A stretch of 64,000 nt of DNA from Dehalobacter alkaniphilus (lineage in GTDB: Bacteria; Bacillota; Desulfitobacteriia; Desulfitobacteriales; Syntrophobotulaceae): NCBI GenBank assembly GCA_040500365.1, contig CP148031.1, forward strand, positions 3,100,001 to 3,164,000, in the 5' to 3' direction. Each line of letters begins with the position of its first letter. The first letter of the stretch is position 1. Under the pieces are notes generated by a model that saw only the letters and a list, made by a program, of their open reading frames with translations, made no database searches and was not told the origin of the DNA. A program made the translations under genes and the position numbers. Shown here one piece after another: positions 41,604 through 50,831 of this stretch.

Positions 41604-42725
41604 ATGACCAGCTGGCTTTTGGGCACGAAATTAGTGATTATTCTATATAGTATTTTTTGCTATGTACTGACTGGGATGACCAATTTACCCCTGGTGCTGT
41701 TACTTCTACTTATCTATATCATTGTGAGTATGTTTCATATTATTTCCTCCAAGGAATCCGTAAAAAAAACATGGATGGTTTTGATATGTGTTTTTCTGAT
41801 TCTCTCTGCTTTCTATGCCTCTAATCTCTTTGTTTTTCTTTTGCCGTTAAACTTATTGGAATTGTTTCACCAGTTCGGGAAAAATCCATTATATGCCCTG
41901 ATCTCTACATCTCTTCCTCTTTTCTTGCTTGCGGGGAGTATTATCCCGGAATATCTGCTGATCAGTCTTTTGAGCGCCATGATTTATGAACTGTCCCTAA
42001 AATCTTCGATGCGCATTGCCCGCCTGGCCGCGGACAACGATTTCTTAAGAGAAAAGAACCATTCTCTTTACGGCCGTTTGCACTCCGGTACCGAATATGA
42101 AAACCAGGTCAAGTATTTAAGCCAGCTGGAAGAAAGAAATACGCTTGCGCAAAATATTCACGATAAAATTGGGCATGTCCTTGCCGGAAGCCTGATCCAG
42201 CTTGAAGCCGCCCGCGTGGTGATTGACCGGGACCAGAATAGATCAAAGAAGATTATCTCCAATGTTATCCATGTCTTGAAAGAAGGCATGGAGGATATCC
42301 GTTCCACACTCAGAACTATCAAACCAGCTCCTGAGCAGCTTGGCATTAATCGTTTGAAAGCGATTCTGGATGAGCATTCATTTAACAGCCAAATGAAAAC
42401 ACATTTGAACTACCGGGGTGATCTGAACTGCATTACCCATTCACAATGGAGAATCATCCTGGAAAATGTCCGGGAAGCACTGACAAATATATTGAAATAT
42501 TCATCCGCCGGAGAAGTGAAAATAAACCTTGAAATAATGAATAAACTTATTAAAGTCGAAATAAAAGATAATGGAGTCGGTGCCATATCGATTAAGAAGG
42601 GATTGGGGCTGGAAGGGATGGAGGAAAGAACGGAAAGCTGCGGAGGCAAACTAATTCTGGACAGTTCAGACGGTTTTTCCGTCATTACCTTACTGCCTGT
42701 GAAAGGAGCAGAAAATGCCGATTAA
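41604..42725 (+). CDS. sensor histidine kinase (LnrJ/DesK-type)
   Basis: 373 residues. Residues 1-150 contain about five membrane helices without a large external domain, as in intramembrane-sensing kinases. A coiled linker leads to the HisKA_3 dimerisation helix with the phospho-His in RNTLAQNIHDKIGHVLAG, then an HATPase (LENVREAL, DNGVGA, GLGLEGM). The next gene overlaps by 11 nt. Likely senses a membrane-active compound. Confidence 0.9.
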   Translation: MTSWLLGTKLVIILYSIFCYVLTGMTNLPLVLLLLLIYIIVSMFHIISSKESVKKTWMVLICVFLILSAFYASNLFVFLLPLNLLELFHQFGKNPLYALISTSLPLFLLAGSIIPEYLLISLLSAMIYELSLKSSMRIARLAADNDFLREKNHSLYGRLHSGTEYENQVKYLSQLEERNTLAQNIHDKIGHVLAGSLIQLEAARVVIDRDQNRSKKIISNVIHVLKEGMEDIRSTLRTIKPAPEQLGINRLKAILDEHSFNSQMKTHLNYRGDLNCITHSQWRIILENVREALTNILKYSSAGEVKINLEIMNKLIKVEIKDNGVGAISIKKGLGLEGMEERTESCGGKLILDSSDGFSVITLLPVKGAENAD

Positions 42726-43347
42726 AGTACTTATCGCCGATGACGACATCCTGATTCGGGAAGGGCTTAAAATCATACTTCAAAACGACGAACGTTTTGA
42801 AGTAACCGCCTGTGTGGGAAATGGCCTGCAGGCCATCCAATACTGTGAATCCCAGAAAGTCGATATCGTGCTGCTTGATGTCAGGATGCCTGTCATGGAC
42901 GGCCTGCAGGCTTCCAGAGGAATATCTGAGAAAACGACCGTCAAGCCACTGATCCTGACCACATTTGACGACGATGATTTTATTCTGACGGCTGTAAAAA
43001 ACGGTTCGAGAGGGTATTTGCTGAAGAACAGTTCCCCTGACCGGATCATGGACGCGATAAAAATGGTATATGAGGGCGGCATTGTGATGCAGGACAGTGT
43101 GATGAAAAAAATTCGGGAGGAACTGGTCACGAATCCCAAAGTCAAAATTGCTGAAGATCTTTTCTCTGATAGAGAAATGGATATCATCAAACTTATCTCC
43201 AAAGGCCTTGCTAATCGCGAAATAGCAAAGGAGCTCTATGTCTCGGAAGGTACGGTAAAAAATCATATCACTTCCATCCTGAATAAAACGGAGCTTGAGC
43301 ACAGAACCCAAATTGCGATTTATTACCTGACCGGTTCCAGATCATAA
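42715..43347 (+). CDS. NarL/LuxR-type response regulator
   Basis: 210 residues. Receiver with DDD acid pocket and phospho-Asp in IVLLDVRMPVMDGL; C-terminal LuxR helix-turn-helix (ISKGLANREIAKELYVSEGT). It should activate the ABC genes at 43505 onwards; ATGAC-TTTT-GTCAT at 43391-43404 could be its site. Confidence 0.92.
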   Translation: MPIKVLIADDDILIREGLKIILQNDERFEVTACVGNGLQAIQYCESQKVDIVLLDVRMPVMDGLQASRGISEKTTVKPLILTTFDDDDFILTAVKNGSRGYLLKNSSPDRIMDAIKMVYEGGIVMQDSVMKKIREELVTNPKVKIAEDLFSDREMDIIKLISKGLANREIAKELYVSEGTVKNHITSILNKTELEHRTQIAIYYLTGSRS

Positions 43348-43390
43348 AAACATTACATAACCAAAAGAATGTTACAATCATCATAAACAA

Positions 43391-43404
43391 ATGACTTTTG
43401 TCAT
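43391..43404. promoter_or_regulatory. candidate response-regulator site (dyad)
   Basis: Perfect dyad ATGAC-TTTT-GTCAT between the response regulator gene and the ABC genes. The binding protein is inferred from position only. Confidence 0.4.
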
Positions 43405-43414
43405 ACGAATTGGT

Positions 43415-43447
43415 GACCTTTTCTACTAACGAAAGGTTCCTTTTTTT
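43415..43447 (+). terminator. terminator or attenuator after the response regulator
   Basis: ACCTTT / AAAGGT stem (43416-43437) with a T-run at 43441-43447 on the plus strand. It separates the regulator and ABC genes, so the ABC part must have its own promoter or depend on readthrough. Confidence 0.6.
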
Positions 43448-43504
43448 AGTAGTATCTATGATGAATCATAGTGATGGATAGGAAAATGAAAGGGGCGGTT
43501 CATT

Positions 43505-44443
43505 ATGAGCATCCTGGTAATGGAAAATGTTACGAAAAAATTCGGTGATGTCATTGCTGTGGATAACATGAATATCAGCATTGCACAGGGAGAAATATTT
43601 GGACTTTTGGGACCGAACGGCGCAGGTAAAAGCACCGCTATTAACATGATTATTGGCTTATTATCCATCGATAAAGGGACGATCTCTATTCTGAATAAAG
43701 ATACGAAAAGAAACAAAGCCTTTTCGAAGAAAAACACAGGCATAGTTCCCCAGGATATTGCCATTTATGAAGATCTGACCACGCTGGAAAATGTCAAATT
43801 TTTTGCGGGCCTTTACGATCTGCGAGGGGATGAGCTGAATAAGGCAGCGGCTGAGGCGCTTGAATTTACCGGATTAAGCGATAAGGCAAACAGTTATCCA
43901 AAAAGCTTTTCCGGGGGCATGAAAAGACGGCTGAATATCGCCTGTGCGATTACCCATAAACCGAAATTGATTATCATGGATGAGCCTACCGTAGGTATCG
44001 ATCCACAATCCCGGAATCATATCCTGCAATCTGTTAAGAAATTAAATCAGATGGGCTGTACGATCATTTATACCAGCCATTACATGGAAGAAGTCGAAGA
44101 AATCTGTTCCCGAATCGCGATCATGGATCACGGCAAAGTGATTGCCCTGGGCAGCAAAGAAGAGTTGAAAGCGCTGTTAACCGACTCCAATATTGTCTGG
44201 ATTACCGTTAACGACTCGATCACGAAAGCTGTCGAAGACAAGATCAGGGAAATACCCGGGGTTCTTCAGATGGACATTGAAGAAAATACGCTAAAAATTA
44301 GCACTGCCAAAGAAGTCCACAACCTTGATAAAATTATCTGTTACTTTACCGAAAACAAGTTCTCAATCAAAAGTGTTGAGAGCAGAACACCGGACCTGGA
44401 AACTGTATTTCTGTCGCTGACCGGCCGCAGTCTAAGGGATTAG
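43505..44443 (+). CDS. ABC transporter ATPase (LnrL-like)
   Basis: 312 residues. Walker A GPNGAGKST, signature SGGMKRR, Walker B IIMDEPTVGID, and a C-terminal extension of about 80 residues as in drug exporter ATPases. With the two permeases it forms an exporter like B. subtilis LnrLMN (linearmycin resistance); the same order of kinase, regulator, ATPase, permease, permease supports this. GGGGCGGTT is the ribosome binding site. Confidence 0.9.
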   Translation: MSILVMENVTKKFGDVIAVDNMNISIAQGEIFGLLGPNGAGKSTAINMIIGLLSIDKGTISILNKDTKRNKAFSKKNTGIVPQDIAIYEDLTTLENVKFFAGLYDLRGDELNKAAAEALEFTGLSDKANSYPKSFSGGMKRRLNIACAITHKPKLIIMDEPTVGIDPQSRNHILQSVKKLNQMGCTIIYTSHYMEEVEEICSRIAIMDHGKVIALGSKEELKALLTDSNIVWITVNDSITKAVEDKIREIPGVLQMDIEENTLKISTAKEVHNLDKIICYFTENKFSIKSVESRTPDLETVFLSLTGRSLRD

Positions 44444-45577
44444 GTGGCTGCCATGAGAATTATTCATATTATTTTAAAGGAATTCAAACAGAACATTCGG
44501 GATTCCAAAGCGAATATTATGATGGTCCTTTTCCCGATTGTCTTGATTGTCATCCTGGGTACGGCCTTTTCCGGTGTATTTTCCAATGATATTGTATTGG
44601 ACGATATACGTGTCCTTTATTCTGTTCAAGGAGATCCGGCACTTACCGAAAGTTTTCATTCCTTTCAGGAGGAGCTGCAGAAACAGCTGGGAATTACTTT
44701 TACCGAAACGACAAACCCAGAGGAAGGTCTAAGCAGTATTAGAAATGACCGGTATTCCTGTTTTATTTTGCTGACGAGCGCCCCCCCGGAAATTCACGTC
44801 TACAAAAATGCGCGTTTTAACTTTGAGGCCAATCTCGTTGAATCATCCGTTAAAGTGTTTGCCGCCAGATATGATGCCGTTAAGCTGATTGCCCAAACAA
44901 ATCCTTCTGCATTAGCGGGCATTATGGCTAGTCCTGAAGAAGATTATGTTCAGTCCGAATCCATAGACAAAAAAAGAGAACCCGGTTCACTGGATTACTA
45001 CGCGGTAACCATGCTGACACTTTTTTTACTGTACGCTTCGCTGACCGGATTCTGGTCTGTTAAAAATGAACAGAATTTTAAAACCGGCAACCGGATACTT
45101 AGCAGTCCTGTCACCAAAATCGAACTGCTCACAGGCAAAACCCTCGGCGGCCTCCTGGTAACCATCGTGCAGGCAGCGGTCGTTCTTCTGTTTAGCTCGC
45201 TTTTCTTTAAAGTGTACTGGGGATCAGACCTGCTATCGGTCCTGCTGATCATTTTCTCTGAAGCTGTTCTGGCAATCAGTCTGGGTACGGGAATTGCTTA
45301 CCTGATTCGCAATGACGGTACAGGTGCCGCTTGTCTAAATGTTCTGATCCCAATTATTGCTTTCCTCGGCGGCGGGTATGTCCCGTTATCCTCGCTGAAT
45401 GGTCCACTCACTGCCATCACTGCGCTATCTCCGCTTAAGTGGACAAATGAGGCAATTTTCAGATTGATCTATGATCAGGACTATACGATCATGCTTCCTG
45501 CTATTCTGATCAATCTGGCTGTCGCCGCGACATTTCTAATGGTCTCAGCATTCCTATCCAGAAAGGAGGCGGTCTGA
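44444..45577 (+). CDS. ABC-2 type permease (LnrM-like)
   Basis: 377 residues. One N-terminal membrane helix, an external domain of about 150 residues, then five helices (start of the block TMLTLFLLYASLTGFW), as in ABC-2 exporters. Starts at once after the ATPase gene stop. Confidence 0.88.
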   Translation: MAAMRIIHIILKEFKQNIRDSKANIMMVLFPIVLIVILGTAFSGVFSNDIVLDDIRVLYSVQGDPALTESFHSFQEELQKQLGITFTETTNPEEGLSSIRNDRYSCFILLTSAPPEIHVYKNARFNFEANLVESSVKVFAARYDAVKLIAQTNPSALAGIMASPEEDYVQSESIDKKREPGSLDYYAVTMLTLFLLYASLTGFWSVKNEQNFKTGNRILSSPVTKIELLTGKTLGGLLVTIVQAAVVLLFSSLFFKVYWGSDLLSVLLIIFSEAVLAISLGTGIAYLIRNDGTGAACLNVLIPIIAFLGGGYVPLSSLNGPLTAITALSPLKWTNEAIFRLIYDQDYTIMLPAILINLAVAATFLMVSAFLSRKEAV

Positions 45578-46723
45578 ATGAAAAACATTCTATTTTTAGT
45601 CCGGAACACCTTAAAGGTCACCTTTAGAAAAAAGGGGAATTATATTGTCTATCTGCTTCTTCCGCTGCTCGGTATTGTCTTTGCACTGGCGATCTACAGC
45701 GGGGCCAAGTCAGAACCCGTCCAAATCGGGCTGATTGACAAAGACCAAACTGCCCTTTCCGCCTACCTTGTCCAGGAAACTGCTAAAGCGGGAAACTATA
45801 CGCTTACTCCCCTCCAAGAAACAGAAATAAAAAACAACCTTCTGGATCAAACCCTGGAGGCAGCTATCATCATCCCCGGTGGATATGAAAAAAGTATTGT
45901 TGCCGGCTCTCCGGCAGCAATCAAAATCATCTCGTTAAAGGGACAGGATACAACGGCCTGGCTGGAGCAGTTTTTTAATCTGCAGACCCGGAATCTGAAA
46001 GATCTGGCTGCCGCTGCCGGCGGGGACGAGACAGCTTTCCGGGGACTGTTTCAGGAATACAGCAGCCATCCGCTCCAGGTATCTGCTGTCGAACTGCAGG
46101 ACGAAAGTGTCAGCAAGGATATTACCCTGACAAGCTTCGGCTTCCTGCTGATGTTTGTAATGCTCGGAGCAGGCTTGACATCTCATGCTATCCTGAATGA
46201 AAAAAAAACCAGGACCTATCACAGAATTTGTGCGAGTCCCGTATCGCCAAAGGAATATCTCAGTGCAAATGCGCTAAGCAGCCTGATCATCGTTACCGTT
46301 CAAACACTCTTTATCATCGTGGCTTTACAATATCTGTTCCGTATTGAAACCTATGTGCCTGCAATCCTTCTGTTCTTTATCCTTCTGCTGTTCGGCCTTG
46401 TTTCAATCGGGATCGGACTTATTACAACAGCGTTTTCCAGTTCGTCCTACATGGCAGGCACGCTTTCTACGCTTATCCTGACGCCGACCTGCATGCTGGG
46501 AGGATGTTTCTGGCCGGTTAGCCTGATGCCCGAAACCATGCAGAAAATCGCCCACTTTATGCCGCAATGGTGGGCTTTGGATGCGATTCAAAAAATGCAG
46601 TCCGGCAGCAGTCTGTCGGAAATCCTGATGAATATTGCTATCTTGATTGCTTTTGCCGTGGCTTTCTTCCTAATTGCAGTGTACCGGTTCGCCAGGGAAA
46701 ACAATATCCAGAAATTCGTGTAA
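45578..46723 (+). CDS. ABC-2 type permease (LnrN-like)
   Basis: 381 residues with the same layout (one helix, external domain, five helices including TLILTPTCMLGGCFWPVSL). Starts at the stop of the first permease; AAAGGAGG is the ribosome binding site. The pair probably forms a heterodimer. Confidence 0.88.
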   Translation: MKNILFLVRNTLKVTFRKKGNYIVYLLLPLLGIVFALAIYSGAKSEPVQIGLIDKDQTALSAYLVQETAKAGNYTLTPLQETEIKNNLLDQTLEAAIIIPGGYEKSIVAGSPAAIKIISLKGQDTTAWLEQFFNLQTRNLKDLAAAAGGDETAFRGLFQEYSSHPLQVSAVELQDESVSKDITLTSFGFLLMFVMLGAGLTSHAILNEKKTRTYHRICASPVSPKEYLSANALSSLIIVTVQTLFIIVALQYLFRIETYVPAILLFFILLLFGLVSIGIGLITTAFSSSSYMAGTLSTLILTPTCMLGGCFWPVSLMPETMQKIAHFMPQWWALDAIQKMQSGSSLSEILMNIAILIAFAVAFFLIAVYRFARENNIQKFV

Positions 46724-46751
46724 TTCATTTGTTTGTACTGAAGAAACAAAA

Positions 46752-46780
46752 ATACTGCCAACAACGGTTGTCAGCAGTAT
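46752..46780 (-). terminator. terminator after panB
   Basis: Hairpin ATACTGC ... GCAGTAT followed by TTTTTG on the minus strand. It lies 34 bp past the panB stop and also 29 bp past the permease on the other strand, where no T-run follows. Confidence 0.65.
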
Positions 46781-46813
46781 CTAAAATTAAACCTTCATAT
46801 TACTGTATGATTT

Positions 46814-47656
46814 TTATGCTTGCCTGAGAAGCTTTTCCAATTCCCCATTCATAAAGTTATAATTATGCCCGTCTTCCGGATACTGTTCCCCAACTACATC
46901 ATTCTTGTAGCTTTCCAAAGCATCCAAGATGATCGAATTCAGATTCACATACTTCTTGACAAATTTGGGGGTGAAAGCGTCAAAGAAACCCAGCGCATCG
47001 TGGACGATCATCAGCTGTCCATGAACATATGGACCTGCTCCGATCCCAATAACCGGGATATTTGCTCTTTCAGTAACAATCTTGCCGACTTCAGGCGGAA
47101 TAGCTTCCAGCAGTAACAGGCTAATACCGGCTTCCTCAAGAATCCTGGCATCTTCAATAATCTTTAAGGCGCCTGCACAATCGCGTCCCTGGGATTTGAA
47201 TCCACCTAATTGAGCCATCGATTGCGGAGTTAAGCCAAGATGTCCCATGACAGGAATGGTCGCTTTGACCATAGCTTCGACGGTATCCGCCATATTGGAT
47301 CCGCCTTCCAGCTTGACAGCATCGCAGCCAGCCTCTGCCATAAAACGGCTTGCATTGCGAATGGCTTCTTTTTTGCTGATCTGATAGGTCATGTAAGGCA
47401 TATCGCCGACTAAGTACGCCGTGGGTGCACCTTTACGGACTGCCTTAGCATGTGTGACCATGGTATCCAGATCCATGCCCAGGGTTGTTTCTTCTCCCAG
47501 AACGGTCATCGCCATAGAATCTCCGACAAGTATAATATCGATACCAGCCTTCTCTTCAAGAAGGGCCATTGGATAGTCATAGCACGTGAGCATGGTAATT
47601 TTTTCACTTAAATTCACTTTGTTCTGCAACGCATTGATGTTGACTTTCGATCGCAT
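46814..47656 (-). CDS. panB: ketopantoate hydroxymethyltransferase
   Basis: 280 residues, TIM barrel. Motifs TCYDYPMALLEEKAGID, GDSMAMTVLG, KLEGG and GIGAGPYVHGQLMIVHD. Makes ketopantoate for CoA synthesis with methylene-THF. panC and panD are not next to it. Confidence 0.97.
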   Translation of the reverse strand: MRSKVNINALQNKVNLSEKITMLTCYDYPMALLEEKAGIDIILVGDSMAMTVLGEETTLGMDLDTMVTHAKAVRKGAPTAYLVGDMPYMTYQISKKEAIRNASRFMAEAGCDAVKLEGGSNMADTVEAMVKATIPVMGHLGLTPQSMAQLGGFKSQGRDCAGALKIIEDARILEEAGISLLLLEAIPPEVGKIVTERANIPVIGIGAGPYVHGQLMIVHDALGFFDAFTPKFVKKYVNLNSIILDALESYKNDVVGEQYPEDGHNYNFMNGELEKLLRQA

Positions 47657-47804
47657 TTTCTCTTTCCCTCCAAAAAATATAGGAACGATTCCTTAAAATT
47701 ATTTACAATATAATATATACCATCTGCCTTCAATTGTCTACCCCCTGCCGACACTTTTCCACAAGGGGAGTACACCAATTAATGACATTGTCGAAAAATC
47801 ATAA

Positions 47805-47835
47805 AAGCTGATACCGTATAAAACGACATCAGCTT
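47805..47835 (-). terminator. terminator after uvrA
   Basis: 12-bp imperfect stem (minus strand, two G-U pairs) AAGCTGATGTCG / CGGTATCAGCTT followed by TTATGATTTTT. It lies 30 bp past the uvrA stop. Confidence 0.7.
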
Positions 47836-47864
47836 GTAAAAATTAATGAATTTAACCCATTGTC

Positions 47865-50687
47865 CTAAATTCCCAGATGTTTTCCTAAAAACTGTCCTGT
47901 ATATGATGCCGGAACCGCGGCGATTTCCTCGGGCGTACCAATTGCGACAATCTCGCCTCCCCGGCTGCCGCCTTCCGGACCGAGGTCGATGATATAATCG
48001 GCGGTTTTAATCACGTCCAGATTGTGCTCAATGATCAAAACGGAATCGCCCGCCTCAACGAGGCGCTGTAAGACCTTTAACAGTTTATCCACATCGGCAA
48101 CGTGCAGACCGGTCGTCGGTTCATCCAAAATATACAGCGTTTTCCCCGTACTGCGGCGGCTGAGCTCCGTGGCCAACTTAACGCGCTGGGCCTCTCCCCC
48201 GGAAAGGGTCGTAGCCGGCTGCCCAAGCTTGATGTAGCCTAAGCCAACATCCTGCAGGGTCTGCAGTTTCCGAGCAATCCGAGGTACAGCCGCGAAAAAT
48301 TCAACCGCTTCAGCAACCGTCATGTCGAGGATCTCCGCAATATTTTTTCCTTTAAAGCTTACCTCCAGGGTCTCACGGTTATAACGCTGCCCGCGGCATA
48401 CCTCACACGGCACATAGACATCCGGAAGAAAATGCATTTCGATTTTTATGATTCCGTCTCCCCGGCATGCCTCACAGCGTCCGCCTTTGACATTGAAGCT
48501 GAACCGGCCTTGTTTATAGCCTCTGATTTTCGCTTCCGGCGTCTGAGAAAAGAGGTCCCGGATAAAATCAAATAGCCCGGTGTACGTGGCCGGATTGGAT
48601 CGCGGTGTACGCCCGATCGGAGACTGATCAATGTCGATAACCTTGTCGACATACTCCAGTCCTTTGAGCTCTTGGTAAGCCCCGGGACGGATTTTGCTGC
48701 TGATTTTGAGCTCCATCTGAAGCCCTTTGAATAATATTTCGTTGACCAGCGTGCTTTTGCCCGATCCGGACACGCCTGTTACACAAGTCATCACACCCAA
48801 TGGGAATTTGGCATGGAGCTGTTTCAGGTTGTTCTGGGCTGCGCCGATTACTTCAAGCCATTTTCCGTTCGGCCGACGGCGTTCAGCCGGGACTTCAATC
48901 TTTTTTCGACCGGTCTGATACTGCCCGGTAATCGAAGCTTCACACGCCTTGATCGCTTCCAGATCTCCCTGCGCCACAATATGCCCCCCATGGGCTCCGG
49001 CACCAGGGCCGATATCAATGATATGGTCGGCCTCCAAAAGCGTATCCTCATCATGTTCCACGACCAAAAGCGTGTTCCCCAAGTCCCGCAGTTTTTTCAA
49101 CGTGTCCAGCAGTTTAGCGTTATCGCGCTGGTGCAGACCGATGCTTGGCTCATCCAGCACATACAGCACGCCGGTGAGACTCGAACCAATCTGCGTGGCC
49201 AGACGGATCCTCTGGGCCTCCCCGCCTGAAAGTGTCCCGGCGGCACGATCCAGCGTCAGGTAGTCCAGCCCGACATTAACAAGAAAACCAAGCCTTTCTT
49301 TGATTTCTTTCAAAACCTGACGCGCAATCATCTGTTCCTTTTCACTTAGAACGATCTTTTTAAAAAAGTCCAGGGACTCCATCACGGTAAGCCGGGTCAG
49401 CTCATAGATAGATAAACGATTAATCTTTACAGCCAGCGCTTCCGGTTTCAGCCTCTTGCCCTGACAGGCCGGGCACGGTTTCTCTGTCATCAGACCTTCT
49501 ATTTCATTCCGGACATAGTCCGAGGTCGATTCCTTATATCGGCGGTTAAAATACGGCACCAGTCCTTCAAAAGGCGCTTTCCAATATTTTAATTCATCAA
49601 AGACATTGTAGTAACTGAATTTAATCGGTGAATCAGAGCCATAGACCAGGGCCTGCCACTGCTCCGGTGTCAGATCTTTCACCGGGCAGTCCAGACTGAA
49701 GCCGAATTTTTCGGCCAGCCCCTGCAGCAGGGCAGGATAATAGCTCGAACTCGATTTCGCCCACGGCACGATTGCACCTTCATTGATCGACTTGCTGCGG
49801 TCAGGGATAATCAGATCGATATCTGCTTCCAGATTCGCTCCGAGTCCGGTACACGACGGACAGGCCCCGAATGGGCTGTTGAAGGAAAATAGTCTTGGAG
49901 CAATCTCGTCGATTGCAATTCCGCAGTCCGGGCACGCAAAGTTTTCGCTGAACAGAATCTCTTCCCGACCCGCGATGTCGACCAGGACCGTGCCTTCGGC
50001 GAGCTTTAGCGCAGTCTCGATTGAGTCGGCGAGCCGGGCGGTGCTGTCGGGCTTCAGGGAAATTCTGTCGACAACCACATCAATGGAGTGCTTTTTGTTT
50101 TTTTCGAGAAGTATTTCCTCACTGAGGTCTCTGACTTCTCCGTCCACCCTCACCCGGACGTAGCCACTTTTTCTGACCTGTTCGAGTGTCCGGACGTGCT
50201 CTCCTTTTTTCCCTTTGATTACCGGTGCCAGAATCTGCAGACGGCTTTTCTCCGGATAGGTCAGCAATTGATCGACCATCTGTTGAACGGTCTGCTGACT
50301 GATCTCTTTGCCGCAGTTCGGACAATGCGGATGGCCGACCCTTGCATAAAGCAGTCTGAGATAATCATAGATTTCTGTTACCGTTCCTACAGTTGATCGC
50401 GGGTTGCGGCTGGTCGTCTTCTGATCAATGGAGATTGCGGGTGATAGTCCTTCAATATAATCGACATCCGGTTTGTCCATCTGCCCCAGAAACTGGCGGG
50501 CATAAGCTGAAAGGGACTCAACATAGCGTCTTTGGCCTTCAGCGTAAATGGTGTCAAAAGCTAGAGATGATTTTCCTGAACCGGACAGGCCGGTAATAAC
50601 AACGAGCTTATCCCGCGGAATATCGACATCAATGTTTTTGAGGTTATGGACACGGGCGCCCCGTACCTTGATATAATCCTGGGTCAT
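47865..50687 (-). CDS. uvrA: UvrA, excinuclease ABC subunit A
   Basis: 940 residues, full length. Two ABC ATPase halves with Walker A GLSGSGKSS and GVSGSGKST, two signature motifs (TLSGGEAQR twice), zinc-binding sites (CPNCG, CPDCG, CPACQG, CEACRGDG). Finds bulky DNA damage and hands it to UvrB. The genes uvrB and uvrA are tandem but separated by 144 bp with an own SOS box. Confidence 0.98.
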   Translation of the reverse strand: MTQDYIKVRGARVHNLKNIDVDIPRDKLVVITGLSGSGKSSLAFDTIYAEGQRRYVESLSAYARQFLGQMDKPDVDYIEGLSPAISIDQKTTSRNPRSTVGTVTEIYDYLRLLYARVGHPHCPNCGKEISQQTVQQMVDQLLTYPEKSRLQILAPVIKGKKGEHVRTLEQVRKSGYVRVRVDGEVRDLSEEILLEKNKKHSIDVVVDRISLKPDSTARLADSIETALKLAEGTVLVDIAGREEILFSENFACPDCGIAIDEIAPRLFSFNSPFGACPSCTGLGANLEADIDLIIPDRSKSINEGAIVPWAKSSSSYYPALLQGLAEKFGFSLDCPVKDLTPEQWQALVYGSDSPIKFSYYNVFDELKYWKAPFEGLVPYFNRRYKESTSDYVRNEIEGLMTEKPCPACQGKRLKPEALAVKINRLSIYELTRLTVMESLDFFKKIVLSEKEQMIARQVLKEIKERLGFLVNVGLDYLTLDRAAGTLSGGEAQRIRLATQIGSSLTGVLYVLDEPSIGLHQRDNAKLLDTLKKLRDLGNTLLVVEHDEDTLLEADHIIDIGPGAGAHGGHIVAQGDLEAIKACEASITGQYQTGRKKIEVPAERRRPNGKWLEVIGAAQNNLKQLHAKFPLGVMTCVTGVSGSGKSTLVNEILFKGLQMELKISSKIRPGAYQELKGLEYVDKVIDIDQSPIGRTPRSNPATYTGLFDFIRDLFSQTPEAKIRGYKQGRFSFNVKGGRCEACRGDGIIKIEMHFLPDVYVPCEVCRGQRYNRETLEVSFKGKNIAEILDMTVAEAVEFFAAVPRIARKLQTLQDVGLGYIKLGQPATTLSGGEAQRVKLATELSRRSTGKTLYILDEPTTGLHVADVDKLLKVLQRLVEAGDSVLIIEHNLDVIKTADYIIDLGPEGGSRGGEIVAIGTPEEIAAVPASYTGQFLGKHLGI

Positions 50688-50811
50688 ACATTTCCTCCAT
50701 AAGGCTTCTAAAGATGATAAGGCTATATTTTTGCTTGATTCTATTCCTTATTTAACATCTATTCTACTATAATTGCCACGATCTTATCTTACACCAAAAA
50801 ACAGCAAAAAG

Positions 50812-50823
50812 GAACATTTGTTC
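50812..50823. promoter_or_regulatory. SOS (LexA/DinR) box
   Basis: GAAC-ATTT-GTTC, a perfect match to the Gram-positive LexA dyad (GAAC-N4-GTTC), located between uvrB and uvrA, about 125 bp before the uvrA start. Confidence 0.8.
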
Positions 50824-50831
50824 GCATTCAT

